A stretch of 64,000 nucleotides of DNA from the NCBI RefSeq assembly GCF_007745175.1, contig NZ_CP036271.1:1-64000 (forward strand). The letters are read 5' to 3'. Below are positions 56,378-64,000 of the stretch, in pieces. Numbering within the stretch: position 1 is the first letter of the stretch; each line of letters opens with the position of its first letter. The DNA is from Caulifigura coniformis. GTDB lineage: Bacteria; Planctomycetota; Planctomycetia; Planctomycetales; Planctomycetaceae. The notes beneath the pieces are model-generated. The model had not been told where the DNA came from. It saw nothing but the letters and a program-made list of their open reading frames with translations, and did not search any database. A program made the translations under genes and the position numbers.

Positions 56378-57268
56378 TTGCGGCTGGCGCTCCTGATCGT
56401 CGTTTCGCTCGTTCCTGCAGGCCTGCAGGCCGGGCCCCCGGTCGCAGTCCCGCTGGCCCCCCTCCGGTTTGTTTCACGTCTCCCCGCGGGGGCCGACCGC
56501 GAGAGTTCCGGAATCGTCCGCAGCCGCACCACGGCCGACCTGTTCTGGACCCACAACGATTCGGGCGACGAGCCCCGCATTTATCCGCTTCATCGCGACG
56601 GCACGCCGTACCGTGCGGACACACGACCGGGCGTTGTCATCGAGGGGGCAAGCCATGTCGACTGGGAAGACATCGCGACGCTGGAGGACGGCCGGCTCGT
56701 CATCGCCGACCTGGGGAACAACGCCAACGCCCGTCAGGACCTCGCGATCTACCTCGTCGCCGAGCCGCGTCCCGAGGCCGACTGCTCGGTGCCGGCCGTG
56801 ACGATTCCCGTACGTTATCCCGACCAGGTGGCATTTCCGCCTGCGGGGGCCCAACGCAACTTCGACTGCGAGGCGCTCTTCACCGTCGGCCAGACAATCT
56901 TCGTCCTCACGAAGCACCGCGGCGACAGCCGCACGGCGCTCTATCGCCTCAACGATCCGCAGCCCGGACGCGTGAATGCGTTCGAGCGTCTGGGAGACTA
57001 CGACATCGGGGGGATGGTCGTCGCAGCCGATTGCGACCCGGACGGGAAGCGGCTGCTCGTGCTCACCATGCAGACCATCTGGCTGTTCGAACGGGACGAC
57101 CTGGCGACGCCGTTCTTCTCAGGCCGGATTTCGTCGCGGCCCTATTTCCTCCCGCAGGCCGAAGGGATCTGCTTCGCGGACGCGGAGACGGCGCTGCTGA
57201 CGGACGAAGTGCTCGATTCGCTGTTCGAGGTGAAGCTGAGCGAGCTGCGCCCGGTCATGGGACGCTGA
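56378..57268 (+). CDS. Secreted beta-propeller-like protein
   Basis: A 296-residue exported protein. A TTG start at 56378 follows a textbook AGGAGG six bases upstream and gives a proper signal peptide, LRLALLIVVSLVPAGLQA (first residue read as Met). The mature part resembles an esterase-like or SdiA-regulated-type propeller: ESSGIVRSRTTADLFWTHND then SGDEPRIYPL, HVDWEDIATLEDGRLVIADL, RNFDCEALFTVGQTIFVLTK, and FLPQAEGICFADAETALLTD then E. Repeated D-W-E-D and N-F-D-C-E-A motifs likely bind metal. Function unknown. Earlier in-frame ATGs lack a ribosome site. Confidence 0.78.
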   Translation: MRLALLIVVSLVPAGLQAGPPVAVPLAPLRFVSRLPAGADRESSGIVRSRTTADLFWTHNDSGDEPRIYPLHRDGTPYRADTRPGVVIEGASHVDWEDIATLEDGRLVIADLGNNANARQDLAIYLVAEPRPEADCSVPAVTIPVRYPDQVAFPPAGAQRNFDCEALFTVGQTIFVLTKHRGDSRTALYRLNDPQPGRVNAFERLGDYDIGGMVVAADCDPDGKRLLVLTMQTIWLFERDDLATPFFSGRISSRPYFLPQAEGICFADAETALLTDEVLDSLFEVKLSELRPVMGR

Positions 57269-57302
57269 CGCGGGATCGCGCGCGATGGGGGCGGTTCGTG
57301 AA

Positions 57303-57325
57303 GGGCCGGCCAGCGAAGCCGGCCC
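57303..57325. terminator. Bidirectional hairpin between convergent genes
   Basis: GGGCCGGC-CAGCGAA-GCCGGCCC is a perfect 8-base-pair stem 34 bases after the secreted-protein stop and 7 bases after the atpC stop on the minus strand. No strong T-run on either side. Confidence 0.5.
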
Positions 57326-57332
57326 GGCGGCA

Positions 57333-57734
57333 TCAGACGCGTTTCAGGGCGAGCATCTTCCGGGCGCGCTCGAGCGACTTCTGCTTGAGTTCGAAGCCGG
57401 CGTCGTCGGTCGGCTTCATCTGCATGGCGGCATCATACTCGGCCTGGGCCGCGGCGGCGTCGATCTGTTCCACCGGGAAGGCCCGGTTGGTGAGGAGCGT
57501 GACGACCGGTCCCTTGATCTGGAGGAATCCGCCGTCGATGAAGTAGCGGCGCTCGCCCTGGCCCGATTCGAAGCTCAGCTCGCCGGCGCCGAGGCGGCCG
57601 ATCGCCGGAGCACGTCCGGGCAGCACGCCCATCTGGCCGTCGAACAGCGGAAACTGAATCGAGCGAACGACTTCGTCGAGGAGGGTGGTCTCGGGAGTCA
57701 CGACGACCAGACGCAGTTCAGCGGGGGCAACCAT
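57333..57734 (-). CDS. atpC: F0F1 ATP synthase epsilon subunit, isolated
   Basis: A 133-residue epsilon subunit. The N-terminal beta-sandwich is clear: LRLVVVTPETTLLDEVVRSI then QFPLFDGQMGVLPGRAPAIG, with RRYFIDGGFLQIKGPVVTLL completing it; the C-terminal helical arm is AEYDAAMQMKPTDDAGFELK then QKSLERARKM. Epsilon links the rotor to F1 and can inhibit hydrolysis. There is no atpD or other ATP-synthase gene beside it, which is unusual since atpC normally ends the atp operon right after atpD. The 276 bases upstream contain no minus-strand gene. Confidence 0.92.
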   Translation of the reverse strand: MVAPAELRLVVVTPETTLLDEVVRSIQFPLFDGQMGVLPGRAPAIGRLGAGELSFESGQGERRYFIDGGFLQIKGPVVTLLTNRAFPVEQIDAAAAQAEYDAAMQMKPTDDAGFELKQKSLERARKMLALKRV

Positions 57735-58009
57735 CGGCGGCTTCCACTCAAAAACAGGATCAGCAAGCGGTAAAGGCTACGGCGCGGAAGAGGGGGACTC
57801 AAGCCCGGGCGGGGAGGGTTCCCGTGGCCGGGAAGCCCGGAAGGGCCGGACGCTGCTTCCGAGATAAATCGGAAGTCCATTGGCCCGAAAGCCCGAAAAT
57901 TCCGTGGCGACCGTGACTTGTGGCGTCTTCGGCCTGTTCCGCGCAACCGCGCACAGGGGGTAGAGGGACCTCAACTATCACAGAGGCCAGGCGCACGGAG
58001 ACCAGAGGC

Positions 58010-59374
58010 ATGTGGACGCTGATCCGGGATTCACTGGCGACCGCGGGACTGAAGGCGAAATACCAGCGACTGATTCACGAGAGGCTGCTCCACTTCACAG
58101 AAGCCACGGGGCCGAAGGGCGTCGAGGAAGATCCGGGCCGCTGGCTGGCGGTGGGACGGACCGAACGTGGGCTGGACGAACACCAGCGAAGCGATGCGCG
58201 GGCCCGGGCCAGACGACTCGTGCAGACCAATCCGCATGCCCGGAACATCCTGCGGCTGCTGGAGGTGTACGTGGCCGGCCCGGGGCTGGAGGTCACGCAC
58301 CTGCCGGCCGATCCCGGGGGACGGACACCGGAGAATGACGCACTTCTCCAAACGGCCGACCGGCTGTGGTCCCGTTTCCTCGACGTCAACGAGCGTCACT
58401 ATTCCGCCCGCGAGCATTCCCGTCGCGCCTGGCGGGACGGCGAATGCTTTCTCCGGAAGTTTGAGTCACCGGCCTGGCCGCCGGTGGTCCGGTTTGTCGA
58501 CCCGGAAACGATCGGCGAGACGCCGCACAGCCCCGGGACGGAGGGGATTCTCACGAGTCCTGATGATGTGGAGACTCCGATCGCCTACCTGCGCCTGCTC
58601 GACGGGGGGCGGGGCGCGGAGCGGATCGATGCGGACGACATGCTTCACACGCGGGTCGGCGTCGATTCCAACCAGAAGCGGGGAGTCACGATCTTCGCGC
58701 CGGTTCTGGACACGCTGACCTGCTTCGACAAGTGGGTCGACACGGAGCTGACCGCCCGGAAGCTGCAGTCGTCGATCGTGCTGTGGCGGAAGGTGCAGGG
58801 GACTCCCCAGCAGGCGGCCGGTCTGGCGGAGGGGGCCTCGGGCGGGATGGGGCGCGAGGCGATCCGTCCCGGAACGATCCTGACGACGAACCAGTCGACG
58901 GAGGTGCAGTTCCTGCAGCCGAACACGAATTTCGGCGATGCGGTTCCGCTCGGGAGGATGTTGCTGCTGAACGTTGCGGCGGGGGCCGGCCTGCCCGAAT
59001 TCATGCTCACCTCGGATGCCTCGAACGCCAACTTCGCGTCGACGATGGTGGCCGAAGGTCCGGCGGTGAAGCTGTTCCAGAGTGAGCAGCAGTTCTTCGC
59101 GGGGGAGTTTCACCGGCTGTGGCGGTGGATCATGACGGATGCTGTGGAGCTCGGGTTGCTGCCGGCCGACTTCTTCGAACGCGTGACGCCGCGCTGGACG
59201 TTTCCGCAGCTGGTGAATCGCGACCGGACGCGGGAGCGTCTGGCCGATGTGAGGCTCGTCGAATCGCAGGTGCTGTCGCGTGCGGAAGTGGCGCGACGGG
59301 ATGGCGTCGACCCGAAGACGATGCGCGAGGAGCTGCAGGCCGAGCAGTCGAAGGACGGTTCGCTGTCCCGTTGA
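58010..59374 (+). CDS. Phage portal protein (lambda B-like), isolated
   Basis: A 454-residue portal protein of the lambda type, which forms the dodecameric ring for DNA entry into the capsid. Recognisable stretches are ARARRLVQTNPHARNILRLL then EVYVAGPGLEV, SRRAWRDGECFLRKFES, DDMLHTRVGVDSNQKRGVTI then FAPVL, and the conserved IRPGTILTTNQSTEVQFLQP then MLLLNVAAGAGLPEFMLTSD. The 454-residue length fits, and no frameshift is seen, so it may be expressed. There is no terminase, capsid or tail gene nearby. The stop lies in the first bases of a composite repeat, suggesting the 3' end was remodelled. Confidence 0.88.
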   Translation: MWTLIRDSLATAGLKAKYQRLIHERLLHFTEATGPKGVEEDPGRWLAVGRTERGLDEHQRSDARARARRLVQTNPHARNILRLLEVYVAGPGLEVTHLPADPGGRTPENDALLQTADRLWSRFLDVNERHYSAREHSRRAWRDGECFLRKFESPAWPPVVRFVDPETIGETPHSPGTEGILTSPDDVETPIAYLRLLDGGRGAERIDADDMLHTRVGVDSNQKRGVTIFAPVLDTLTCFDKWVDTELTARKLQSSIVLWRKVQGTPQQAAGLAEGASGGMGREAIRPGTILTTNQSTEVQFLQPNTNFGDAVPLGRMLLLNVAAGAGLPEFMLTSDASNANFASTMVAEGPAVKLFQSEQQFFAGEFHRLWRWIMTDAVELGLLPADFFERVTPRWTFPQLVNRDRTRERLADVRLVESQVLSRAEVARRDGVDPKTMREELQAEQSKDGSLSR

Positions 59375-59859
59375 TGAGTTGGTGTGCCAGGGCTCTGTGA
59401 GTGGTGTGAATGCGGACCGCGGTTTCGTGGTGGAACCGACGCCTGCAGCGCACGGCCGAGGCGGCCGTGGCACGGCCTTTTGAATGGGTTGCTATGCCGA
59501 CCTGCGGCTGGGGCGTTGACTGCGAAGGGTTTCCGTTTTCGGGTGCGTGACAGAATGCCGCCTGTCCGCAGATTGCACTGGCGGAGCCAGTGCCACCTCC
59601 CCGGCCGAGGCGGCCGTGGCACGGCCTTTTGAATGGGTTGCTATGTCGACCTGCGGCTGCGGGCGTTGACTGCGAAGGGTTTCCGTTTTCGGGTGCGTGT
59701 CAGAATGCCGCCTGTCCGCAGATTGCACTGGCGGAGCCAGTGCCACCCCACCGTTGATGTCCTGGCGTGCCACGGCTCTGTGAGCCGTGCGAACGCAGAC
59801 TGCGGCCTCCTGATGCAACCGCCGCCTGCAGCGCACGGCCGAGACGGCCGTGGCACGGC
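59370..59859. repeat. Composite repeat: outer copies flanking a tandem 149-base unit
   Basis: Outer copies at 59370-59475 and 59753-59859 share about 105 bases. Between, a unit of about 145 bases occurs twice (59453-59597 and 59602-59747, period 149, near identical, one base inserted). It contains tight perfect hairpins: CACGGCCG-AGG-CGGCCGTG (59451-59469), CACTGGC-GGA-GCCAGTG (59576-59592 and 59726-59742), CACGGCTC-TGT-GAGCCGTG (59771-59789) and CACGGCCG-AGA-CGGCCGTG (59834-59852), most of them followed by GCAC or CCAC. The rest of the gap to pgsA (to 59899) shows nothing else. Confidence 0.85.
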
Positions 59860-59899
59860 GGTTTCCGTGGGACGCAGGTTTGAAGACTTCGCCGGCGTG

Positions 59900-60568
59900 T
59901 CAGCTGATCGCGCCGGGGCGGCGAAGGACGCGGAACGCCCGCCAGCTGTATTCCAGGCCGCTGTAGACGGTCACGGCCGCCATGAGGGCCACGGAGAGAT
60001 TGCGCAGCCAGATGAACTTCTCGAAGCCCCCGGACATCAGTCCGTCGACGGAGCGGGCGAAGTCGGGGCTGAGCGAAAGCAGGCACATCGGCACGGCGAT
60101 GCACTGCAGGAGCATCTTGAGCTTGCCCCAGAACTTCGCGGAGAAATCACGGCCATGCTGCTCGAGGAACGCCCTCAGGCTGGTGATGAACATCTCTCTG
60201 GCCATCACGATGAACGCGACCCAGGGGGAGATGCCGCTGTCCTTTTTTCCGAGCAGGAACAGGAACGCGCCGCAGATGATCAGCTTGTCGACGAACGGAT
60301 CCATGATGCGTCCGAGCGTCGTGATCTGCCCGTACTTGCGGGCCAGGTAGCCATCCAGGAAATCGGTCGAGGCGGCGACGATGAAGACGGCCGCGGAGGT
60401 GCGCCACCAGCCATCGAGATCCATCAGTGCAAAGAGCACCAGCGAGAGCAGGAACCGCAGGAGGGTGATGAAGTTCGGAAGGTTGAGCGACCGCCGGTCG
60501 ATGGCCGCTTCACCGAGATGGTCGGTTTCCGTCAGTTCTCCGGAGGCGATCTTCGGGGCGCTGCTCAC
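59900..60568 (-). CDS. pgsA: CDP-diacylglycerol-glycerol-3-phosphate 3-phosphatidyltransferase
   Basis: A 222-residue membrane enzyme that makes phosphatidylglycerol phosphate. The CDP-alcohol phosphotransferase signature D-x2-D-G-x2-A-R-x8-G-x3-D-x3-D is exact: DFLDGYLARKYGQITTLGRI then MDPFVDK. NLPNFITLLRF is the usual N-terminal motif. An N-terminal hydrophilic extension of about 28 residues precedes it; a later start may apply. Divergent from cysH, with a 355-base gap that contains no gene. Confidence 0.93.
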   Translation of the reverse strand: MSSAPKIASGELTETDHLGEAAIDRRSLNLPNFITLLRFLLSLVLFALMDLDGWWRTSAAVFIVAASTDFLDGYLARKYGQITTLGRIMDPFVDKLIICGAFLFLLGKKDSGISPWVAFIVMAREMFITSLRAFLEQHGRDFSAKFWGKLKMLLQCIAVPMCLLSLSPDFARSVDGLMSGGFEKFIWLRNLSVALMAAVTVYSGLEYSWRAFRVLRRPGAIS

Positions 60569-60923
60569 CGAAAGCCTCCTGCCTGGCTCCGAGCGCCACG
60601 GTCCGCGGCCAACTTCCGACTTCCTTCTGCGAAGGAGCGATGAAGTGGAACCCGCGAACTGTCCATAACAACCCGGCGCCGATCTGAGGTGAAGAACGTC
60701 TCACGGAAGTGTAACCCCACGGCGACCGGGGGACACTCCGAAACCCGAAACCACGGGGCATTGCGATGGCTACTGTGCGGGCGGGGGGCGTGCGGGCCCG
60801 GGAGACACCCGTGGCGGGCGGCAAGGATGCCTTCGCTCTCTCCGGGTTGACGGATACACTTCTCCATTCCCGTTTTGCCGCCCGACGTCCCCTGCGCGGC
60901 CCTTGCGAACCTCCGTCGACACC
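60569..60923. other. Divergent gap between pgsA and cysH
   Basis: No gene supported. It should carry both promoters. A TTGACG at 60847-60852 is a possible -35 for cysH, but no good -10 follows at the expected spacing. Confidence 0.45.
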
Positions 60924-61715
60924 ATGGCCCGGCTTTCCCAGGCGCGTCTCGCCTCCCTGAACAAATCGTTTGAAGACCGCACGCCGGAAGAGCTGTTCCG
61001 CTGGGCCAGAGAAACCTTCGGCGACCGGCTGGCGGCGATTTCCGCGATGCAGCAGTCCGGCAGCGTCGTCTGCCACATGATCTCGCGGCTGAAGCTCGAT
61101 ATCCCGGTCGTGTTCGTCGATACGGGCGTCATGTTTCAGGAGACGCTCGACACCCGCGACCGCCTCGCGAAGGAATACGGCCTCAAGATCATCACCCTGC
61201 AGCCGAAGCTCACGATGCAGGAGCAGACCGAGCAGATGGGCGTGCTGTATCTGGACGTCGAAGGCCAGAAGCGGTGCTGCCACATGCGGAAAGTGGAGCC
61301 GATGGCGGCGATCCGGGGGAAGTATGACGCCCTGATCGGCAGCCTGCGCCGGAGCGACGGCGGAAAGCGCGGGGAGTGCCCGGTGCTGGCCGTTGATCCG
61401 GAGATGAACGCACTCCGCATCAATCCGCTGGCGATGATGGAAGACGAGCCGCTCCACAACTACATCGCCGAGCACAAGGTGATCGTGAATCCGCTGCATT
61501 CGCAGGGCTTCTCGACGATCGGCTGCAACCGCTGCACGACGCCGGTTCTGCCGACGGAGCCGAAGCGGGCCGGCCGCTGGCGGCACCTGGGTCCGTGGTC
61601 GATGTATTGCGGGATCAACCCGACCGATCTGGACGACGCGACGTCGCAGGCGATCGATCTTCCGCAGGATCTGGTCGACCGGATTCTGGGGCAGAAGACC
61701 GACTTCATGATTTGA
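60924..61715 (+). CDS. cysH: Phosphoadenylyl/adenylyl sulfate reductase
   Basis: Reduces activated sulfate to sulfite in assimilatory sulfur metabolism. The N-terminal pyrophosphatase loop is [17 protein letters not shown], then [20 protein letters not shown], the family motif (usually DTG). Cysteine pairs CC in [14 protein letters not shown] and CxxC in [10 protein letters not shown] match the [4Fe-4S] ligands of APS-type reductases, so APS rather than PAPS is the probable substrate. The C-terminal catalytic Cys region of classic PAPS reductases (ECGIH) is not obvious: it reads MYCGINPTD. Start at ATG 60924. Confidence 0.85.
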   Translation: MARLSQARLASLNKSFEDRTPEELFRWARETFGDRLAAISAMQQSGSVVCHMISRLKLDIPVVFVDTGVMFQETLDTRDRLAKEYGLKIITLQPKLTMQEQTEQMGVLYLDVEGQKRCCHMRKVEPMAAIRGKYDALIGSLRRSDGGKRGECPVLAVDPEMNALRINPLAMMEDEPLHNYIAEHKVIVNPLHSQGFSTIGCNRCTTPVLPTEPKRAGRWRHLGPWSMYCGINPTDLDDATSQAIDLPQDLVDRILGQKTDFMI

Positions 61716-62095
61716 AGCAGCTCATTGCGACGCAAAATGCGACGATTGTGTCGCAGAGTGCTGCAGTGTGCCGAAGTGCTCTCCAAGCACCGTTGGAAGT
61801 TGTTGACACCCCGTTTTTTCAGGGGTACGGTGCGCTTCAACGTCTGCCAGGATCGACGAGTTCTCACCGCGAGCGTGGTGCTCAACTCAACCGGGGATGG
61901 CCGAGATACCTCGGTCCCCGCTAGCAGCCGTTCACCATCTCCGTGTGGGGCTCTGATGATCCACATGGAGTTTTATTGATTCGCCCGCCGATTGAATTTT
62001 CAGGGGTGGGTCGTTCGTTGCTTGCATCTTTTTTTCGGAGTGGTTCATCGTCGAAACACTTCTGTGCTTTATCAGTTCTGCTCGGGGAGAGATTG
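61716..62095. other. Long leader of the third DUF1559 gene
   Basis: No gene supported. A strong promoter lies at 61804-61832. Downstream is a nested hairpin: GGGGA (61893-61897) pairs with TCCCC (61915-61919) and CCGAG (61901-61905) with CTCGG (61910-61914) around loop ATAC. If transcription begins just after 61832, the 5' leader is about 255 bases, long enough for RNA-based regulation. A GGGGAGA ribosome site precedes the ATG at 62096. Confidence 0.6.
61804..61832 (+). promoter_or_regulatory. Predicted sigma-70-type promoter
   Basis: TTGACA at 61804-61809, a 17-base spacer, then TACGGT at 61827-61832. The spacer holds an inverted CCCC/GGGG pair around a T-run that could be a small operator. 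Confidence 0.6.
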
Positions 62096-63211
62096 ATGAA
62101 GAGGACGGCAAGTCGTGCGCGGGGATTTACGCTGATTGAACTGCTGGTGGTGATCGCAATCATCGCGATCCTGATTGCTCTGCTGTTGCCTGCTGTGCAG
62201 CAGGCTCGTGAGGCGGCCCGTCGCACGCAGTGCAAAAACAATCTGAAGCAACTCGGGCTGGCGCTGCACAACTACCACGATGTGTACAACACGTTTGTGT
62301 ATCGCAAAGGCGGGACCGCAGCCCCCCTGGGCAACTCCGCCCGAAACGACGGCAATTACAGCAGGCTTTCGGGGATGGTGCCGCTGCTTGCGTACATCGA
62401 TCAGGCTCCGTACTACAACCAGATCATGGCTGGCGATCCTTCAAATACGCTGAACTGGAATCCAGTGCCGGCCGGTGGCGCTGCGCCGTGGAGCGGCTGG
62501 CCGCTGTGGAACCGCGGGCAGATCGAAGTTTTCCGTTGTCCAACCGATCCTGGTATCAACACGGCCCGCGGCATTAACAATTACGCGTTCTGTGTTGGTG
62601 ATGTTTACATCTCGAACCGGGACAACAACTGGGCCAACGGCCTGTTTGCCGGCTGCACACAGACGAACGGCAACAAGCACTATGGCATCCGCGACTGCAC
62701 TGACGGAACGAGCAATACCATCGCGCTGAGCGAGCGGGTCGCTGCCAACTTCAATATCGGCGGCAAAGCGAATGCCGACAAGCGGGAAGGCGTGCTGATG
62801 GGTGTTGCCGGGCTCGCGACCTCGCCGGGCGCCTGCCTGGCCGCGACGTCGCCTCTTCTGGCCGGCAATCGTTATTCGAACGCCACCCAGGTGAAGGGGA
62901 AGTTCAGCTCGATCTGGATGGATGGCCAGTCGGAAGCCGTGGCATTTATGACTGTGCTCGGCCCGAACAACGTTTCATGTGCTGTCGGTACTGAGGCAGG
63001 CGCTGACGCAGTGTCACCGATGCTGTCGGCCAGCAGCCACCACGCCGGGGGCGTTCACACGCTGATGGCAGACGGTGCCGTTCGATTCGTCTCGGACAGC
63101 ATCGACACCGGCAATCTGGGTGTGATGGCAGTCCGCGACGGCAAAAGCCCGTATGGAGTCTGGGGCGGCCTCGGAACTCGCGCCGGCGGTGAAACGATCG
63201 GCGAATTCTGA
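62096..63211 (+). CDS. DUF1559 protein with prepilin-type N-terminus
   Basis: A 371-residue pseudopilin-like protein. The leader [10 protein letters not shown] precedes [20 protein letters not shown], then [43 protein letters not shown] and the C-terminal [15 protein letters not shown]. The first 50 residues are almost the same as in the DUF1559 protein at 7.6 kb, whereas the bodies differ. A likely substrate for the prepilin peptidase at 17.5 kb. ATG 62096 has a GGGGAGA ribosome site; the longer frame to 61943 is not supported. It is followed by a strong terminator, then a convergent lipoprotein gene. Confidence 0.9.
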   Translation: MKRTASRARGFTLIELLVVIAIIAILIALLLPAVQQAREAARRTQCKNNLKQLGLALHNYHDVYNTFVYRKGGTAAPLGNSARNDGNYSRLSGMVPLLAYIDQAPYYNQIMAGDPSNTLNWNPVPAGGAAPWSGWPLWNRGQIEVFRCPTDPGINTARGINNYAFCVGDVYISNRDNNWANGLFAGCTQTNGNKHYGIRDCTDGTSNTIALSERVAANFNIGGKANADKREGVLMGVAGLATSPGACLAATSPLLAGNRYSNATQVKGKFSSIWMDGQSEAVAFMTVLGPNNVSCAVGTEAGADAVSPMLSASSHHAGGVHTLMADGAVRFVSDSIDTGNLGVMAVRDGKSPYGVWGGLGTRAGGETIGEF

Positions 63212-63237
63212 TCAAAGGCACTGCTGAAGAAACGACG

Positions 63238-63268
63238 AAATCCCGGTCGCTCAGAGCGACCGGGATTT
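63238..63268. terminator. Bidirectional intrinsic terminator
   Basis: A roughly 13-base-pair stem from AAATCCCGGTCGC to GCGACCGGGATTT with loop TCAGA, followed by CTTTGTG on the plus strand. It lies 27 bases after the DUF1559 stop and 77 bases past the minus-strand lipoprotein stop. Confidence 0.75.
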
Positions 63269-63344
63269 CTTTGTGATTGGGCGATGACTTCGTGCGTGGA
63301 TCGCCCAAAAGCAGTTCCGCAGAATCCGGGCGAACCGCAGAATC

Positions 63345-63824
63345 TCAATCCTTGAGTTCCAGCTTCAAGTCTTCGCTGTTGCCGTCGGCATTGACGACCA
63401 CGATCAGATCGGACTTCTTCGCGTCCATATACTTCGCCGGAAGGTCGTTCTTGACCGGCACTCTCAGCGCGGCCTTCTCAACGGCCACGGGATCATAGCG
63501 AGGATCCTCCGGCTCATACTGGGGCGATGTCTGAACCGGCGGCGCAATCTTTGACACAACGACGACATGCTTGCCTTCCACGGCGCCGTCGTTGGATGAG
63601 TAAGTGGTCAGCCTGAACTTGCCCTGCTCATCAGTGCGTCCGAACGCGCTCTTGTCCTTCTCGGCACAGATGAACGTCACATCCGCCGCCCCGACTGGCC
63701 GTCCCTTGTAAAGCACCGTCCCGCCGACCGGATAGACCGTCAGCCGACCGCTTGGCTGGTCGGCTCCGCCGCAACCAATCAGGACACAGCTGACGAGCAG
63801 CAGAAAGCACACAGAATGTCTCAT
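63345..63824 (-). CDS. Small lipoprotein, carboxypeptidase-regulatory-like
   Basis: A 159-residue lipoprotein with lipobox VLIGC and a beta-sandwich: PVGGTVLYKGRPVGAADVTF, SAFGRTDEQGKFRLTTYSS, GKHVVVVSKIAPP, and a C-terminal AALRVPVKNDLPAKYMDAKK then SDLIVVV. It resembles the other two partners of DUF1559 genes, but here it is convergent with the nearest DUF1559 gene rather than co-directional. Function unknown; probably surface-located. Confidence 0.78.
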   Translation of the reverse strand: MRHSVCFLLLVSCVLIGCGGADQPSGRLTVYPVGGTVLYKGRPVGAADVTFICAEKDKSAFGRTDEQGKFRLTTYSSNDGAVEGKHVVVVSKIAPPVQTSPQYEPEDPRYDPVAVEKAALRVPVKNDLPAKYMDAKKSDLIVVVNADGNSEDLKLELKD

Positions 63825-64000
63825 AGGGTACCACCTTCTTGTCTGTCACGTCGCGAATGTGAATAACCAATTCCAGATTCTATCGCAGCTGCAGTGAATT
63901 GGGATGGGCTTCGGTCTGAGCCGCAACTTTGCCGACGGGCCGTACGCCGCGAATTCTCCGAGCCGATTATCAAACACCCTTCGGCTCGGGGTCTTTCTTC
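63825..64000. other. Window end, no feature seen
   Basis: The last 176 bases carry the presumed promoter of the minus-strand lipoprotein and nothing else I can support. Confidence 0.4.

Overview
The window reads as the replication-origin end of a chromosome from a GC-rich planctomycete. Position 1 is the first base of a dnaA-type gene, as in an assembly rotated to dnaA. Phylum markers are three DUF1559 pseudopilin-like proteins with small carboxypeptidase-regulatory-like lipoproteins, a PVC-type CxxCH cytochrome/dehydrogenase, a signal-peptide-bearing sulfatase, secreted xylose-isomerase-like proteins and many short variable-stem hairpins. A family-level placement (for example Planctomycetaceae) cannot be made from these data alone.

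Layout. 1-2988: dnaA, a 410-base candidate oriC (DnaA boxes plus a DnaA-trio-like run), dnaN and a dciA-like gene. 3.2-6.8 kb: two overlapping Hsp20 genes, an isochorismatase-family hydrolase, and an alkylation-repair pair (Ada-sensor/AlkA fusion plus ogt). 6.9-10.3 kb: lipoprotein, DUF1559 protein and sulfatase. 10.3-19.3 kb: mostly minus strand, with an alpha/beta hydrolase, tRNA-Pro(TGG), a MarR/DUF1398 pair under a perfect palindrome, a TIGR01777 epimerase, an SBF-type transporter with an EF-hand protein, an intradiol dioxygenase, a histidine kinase, prepilin peptidase and shikimate kinase. 19.4-33.6 kb: a membrane protein, a PQQ-propeller lipoprotein, hisF, a phage-tail-like GDSL hydrolase, cmk, glucose dehydrogenase, a TIM-barrel isomerase-like protein, two small membrane proteins, an isochorismatase-ThuA fusion, rhomboid protease, and a second DUF1559/lipoprotein pair. 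33.7-47.3 kb: Doc toxin/antitoxin, metH, AhpD-like protein, a glycosyltransferase, a coiled-coil protein, divergent RHH and XRE regulators, thermonuclease, AcpH-like protein, epimerase and glyA. 47.3-57.7 kb: hairpin cluster, PVC cytochrome, methyltransferase, HPF, TadE-vWA-TadE, ABC-F, a propeller-like secreted protein and a lone atpC. 57.9-64 kb: a lone phage portal gene, a composite repeat, pgsA, cysH, a third DUF1559 protein and its lipoprotein.

How the genes work together. The first three genes are the replication-initiation core (initiator, clamp, probable helicase loader). The prepilin peptidase at 17.5 kb could process the three GFTLIELL-type proteins and perhaps the TadE proteins. 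alkA-ogt form a split Ada-like response. glyA and metH supply one-carbon metabolism; hisF, aroK and cysH are scattered biosynthetic genes. The most unusual points are the compact, divergent DnaA beside a recognisable origin, two isolated phage structural genes in otherwise housekeeping DNA, an atpC with no ATP-synthase neighbours, and clusters of hairpins with different stems but similar tight loops.
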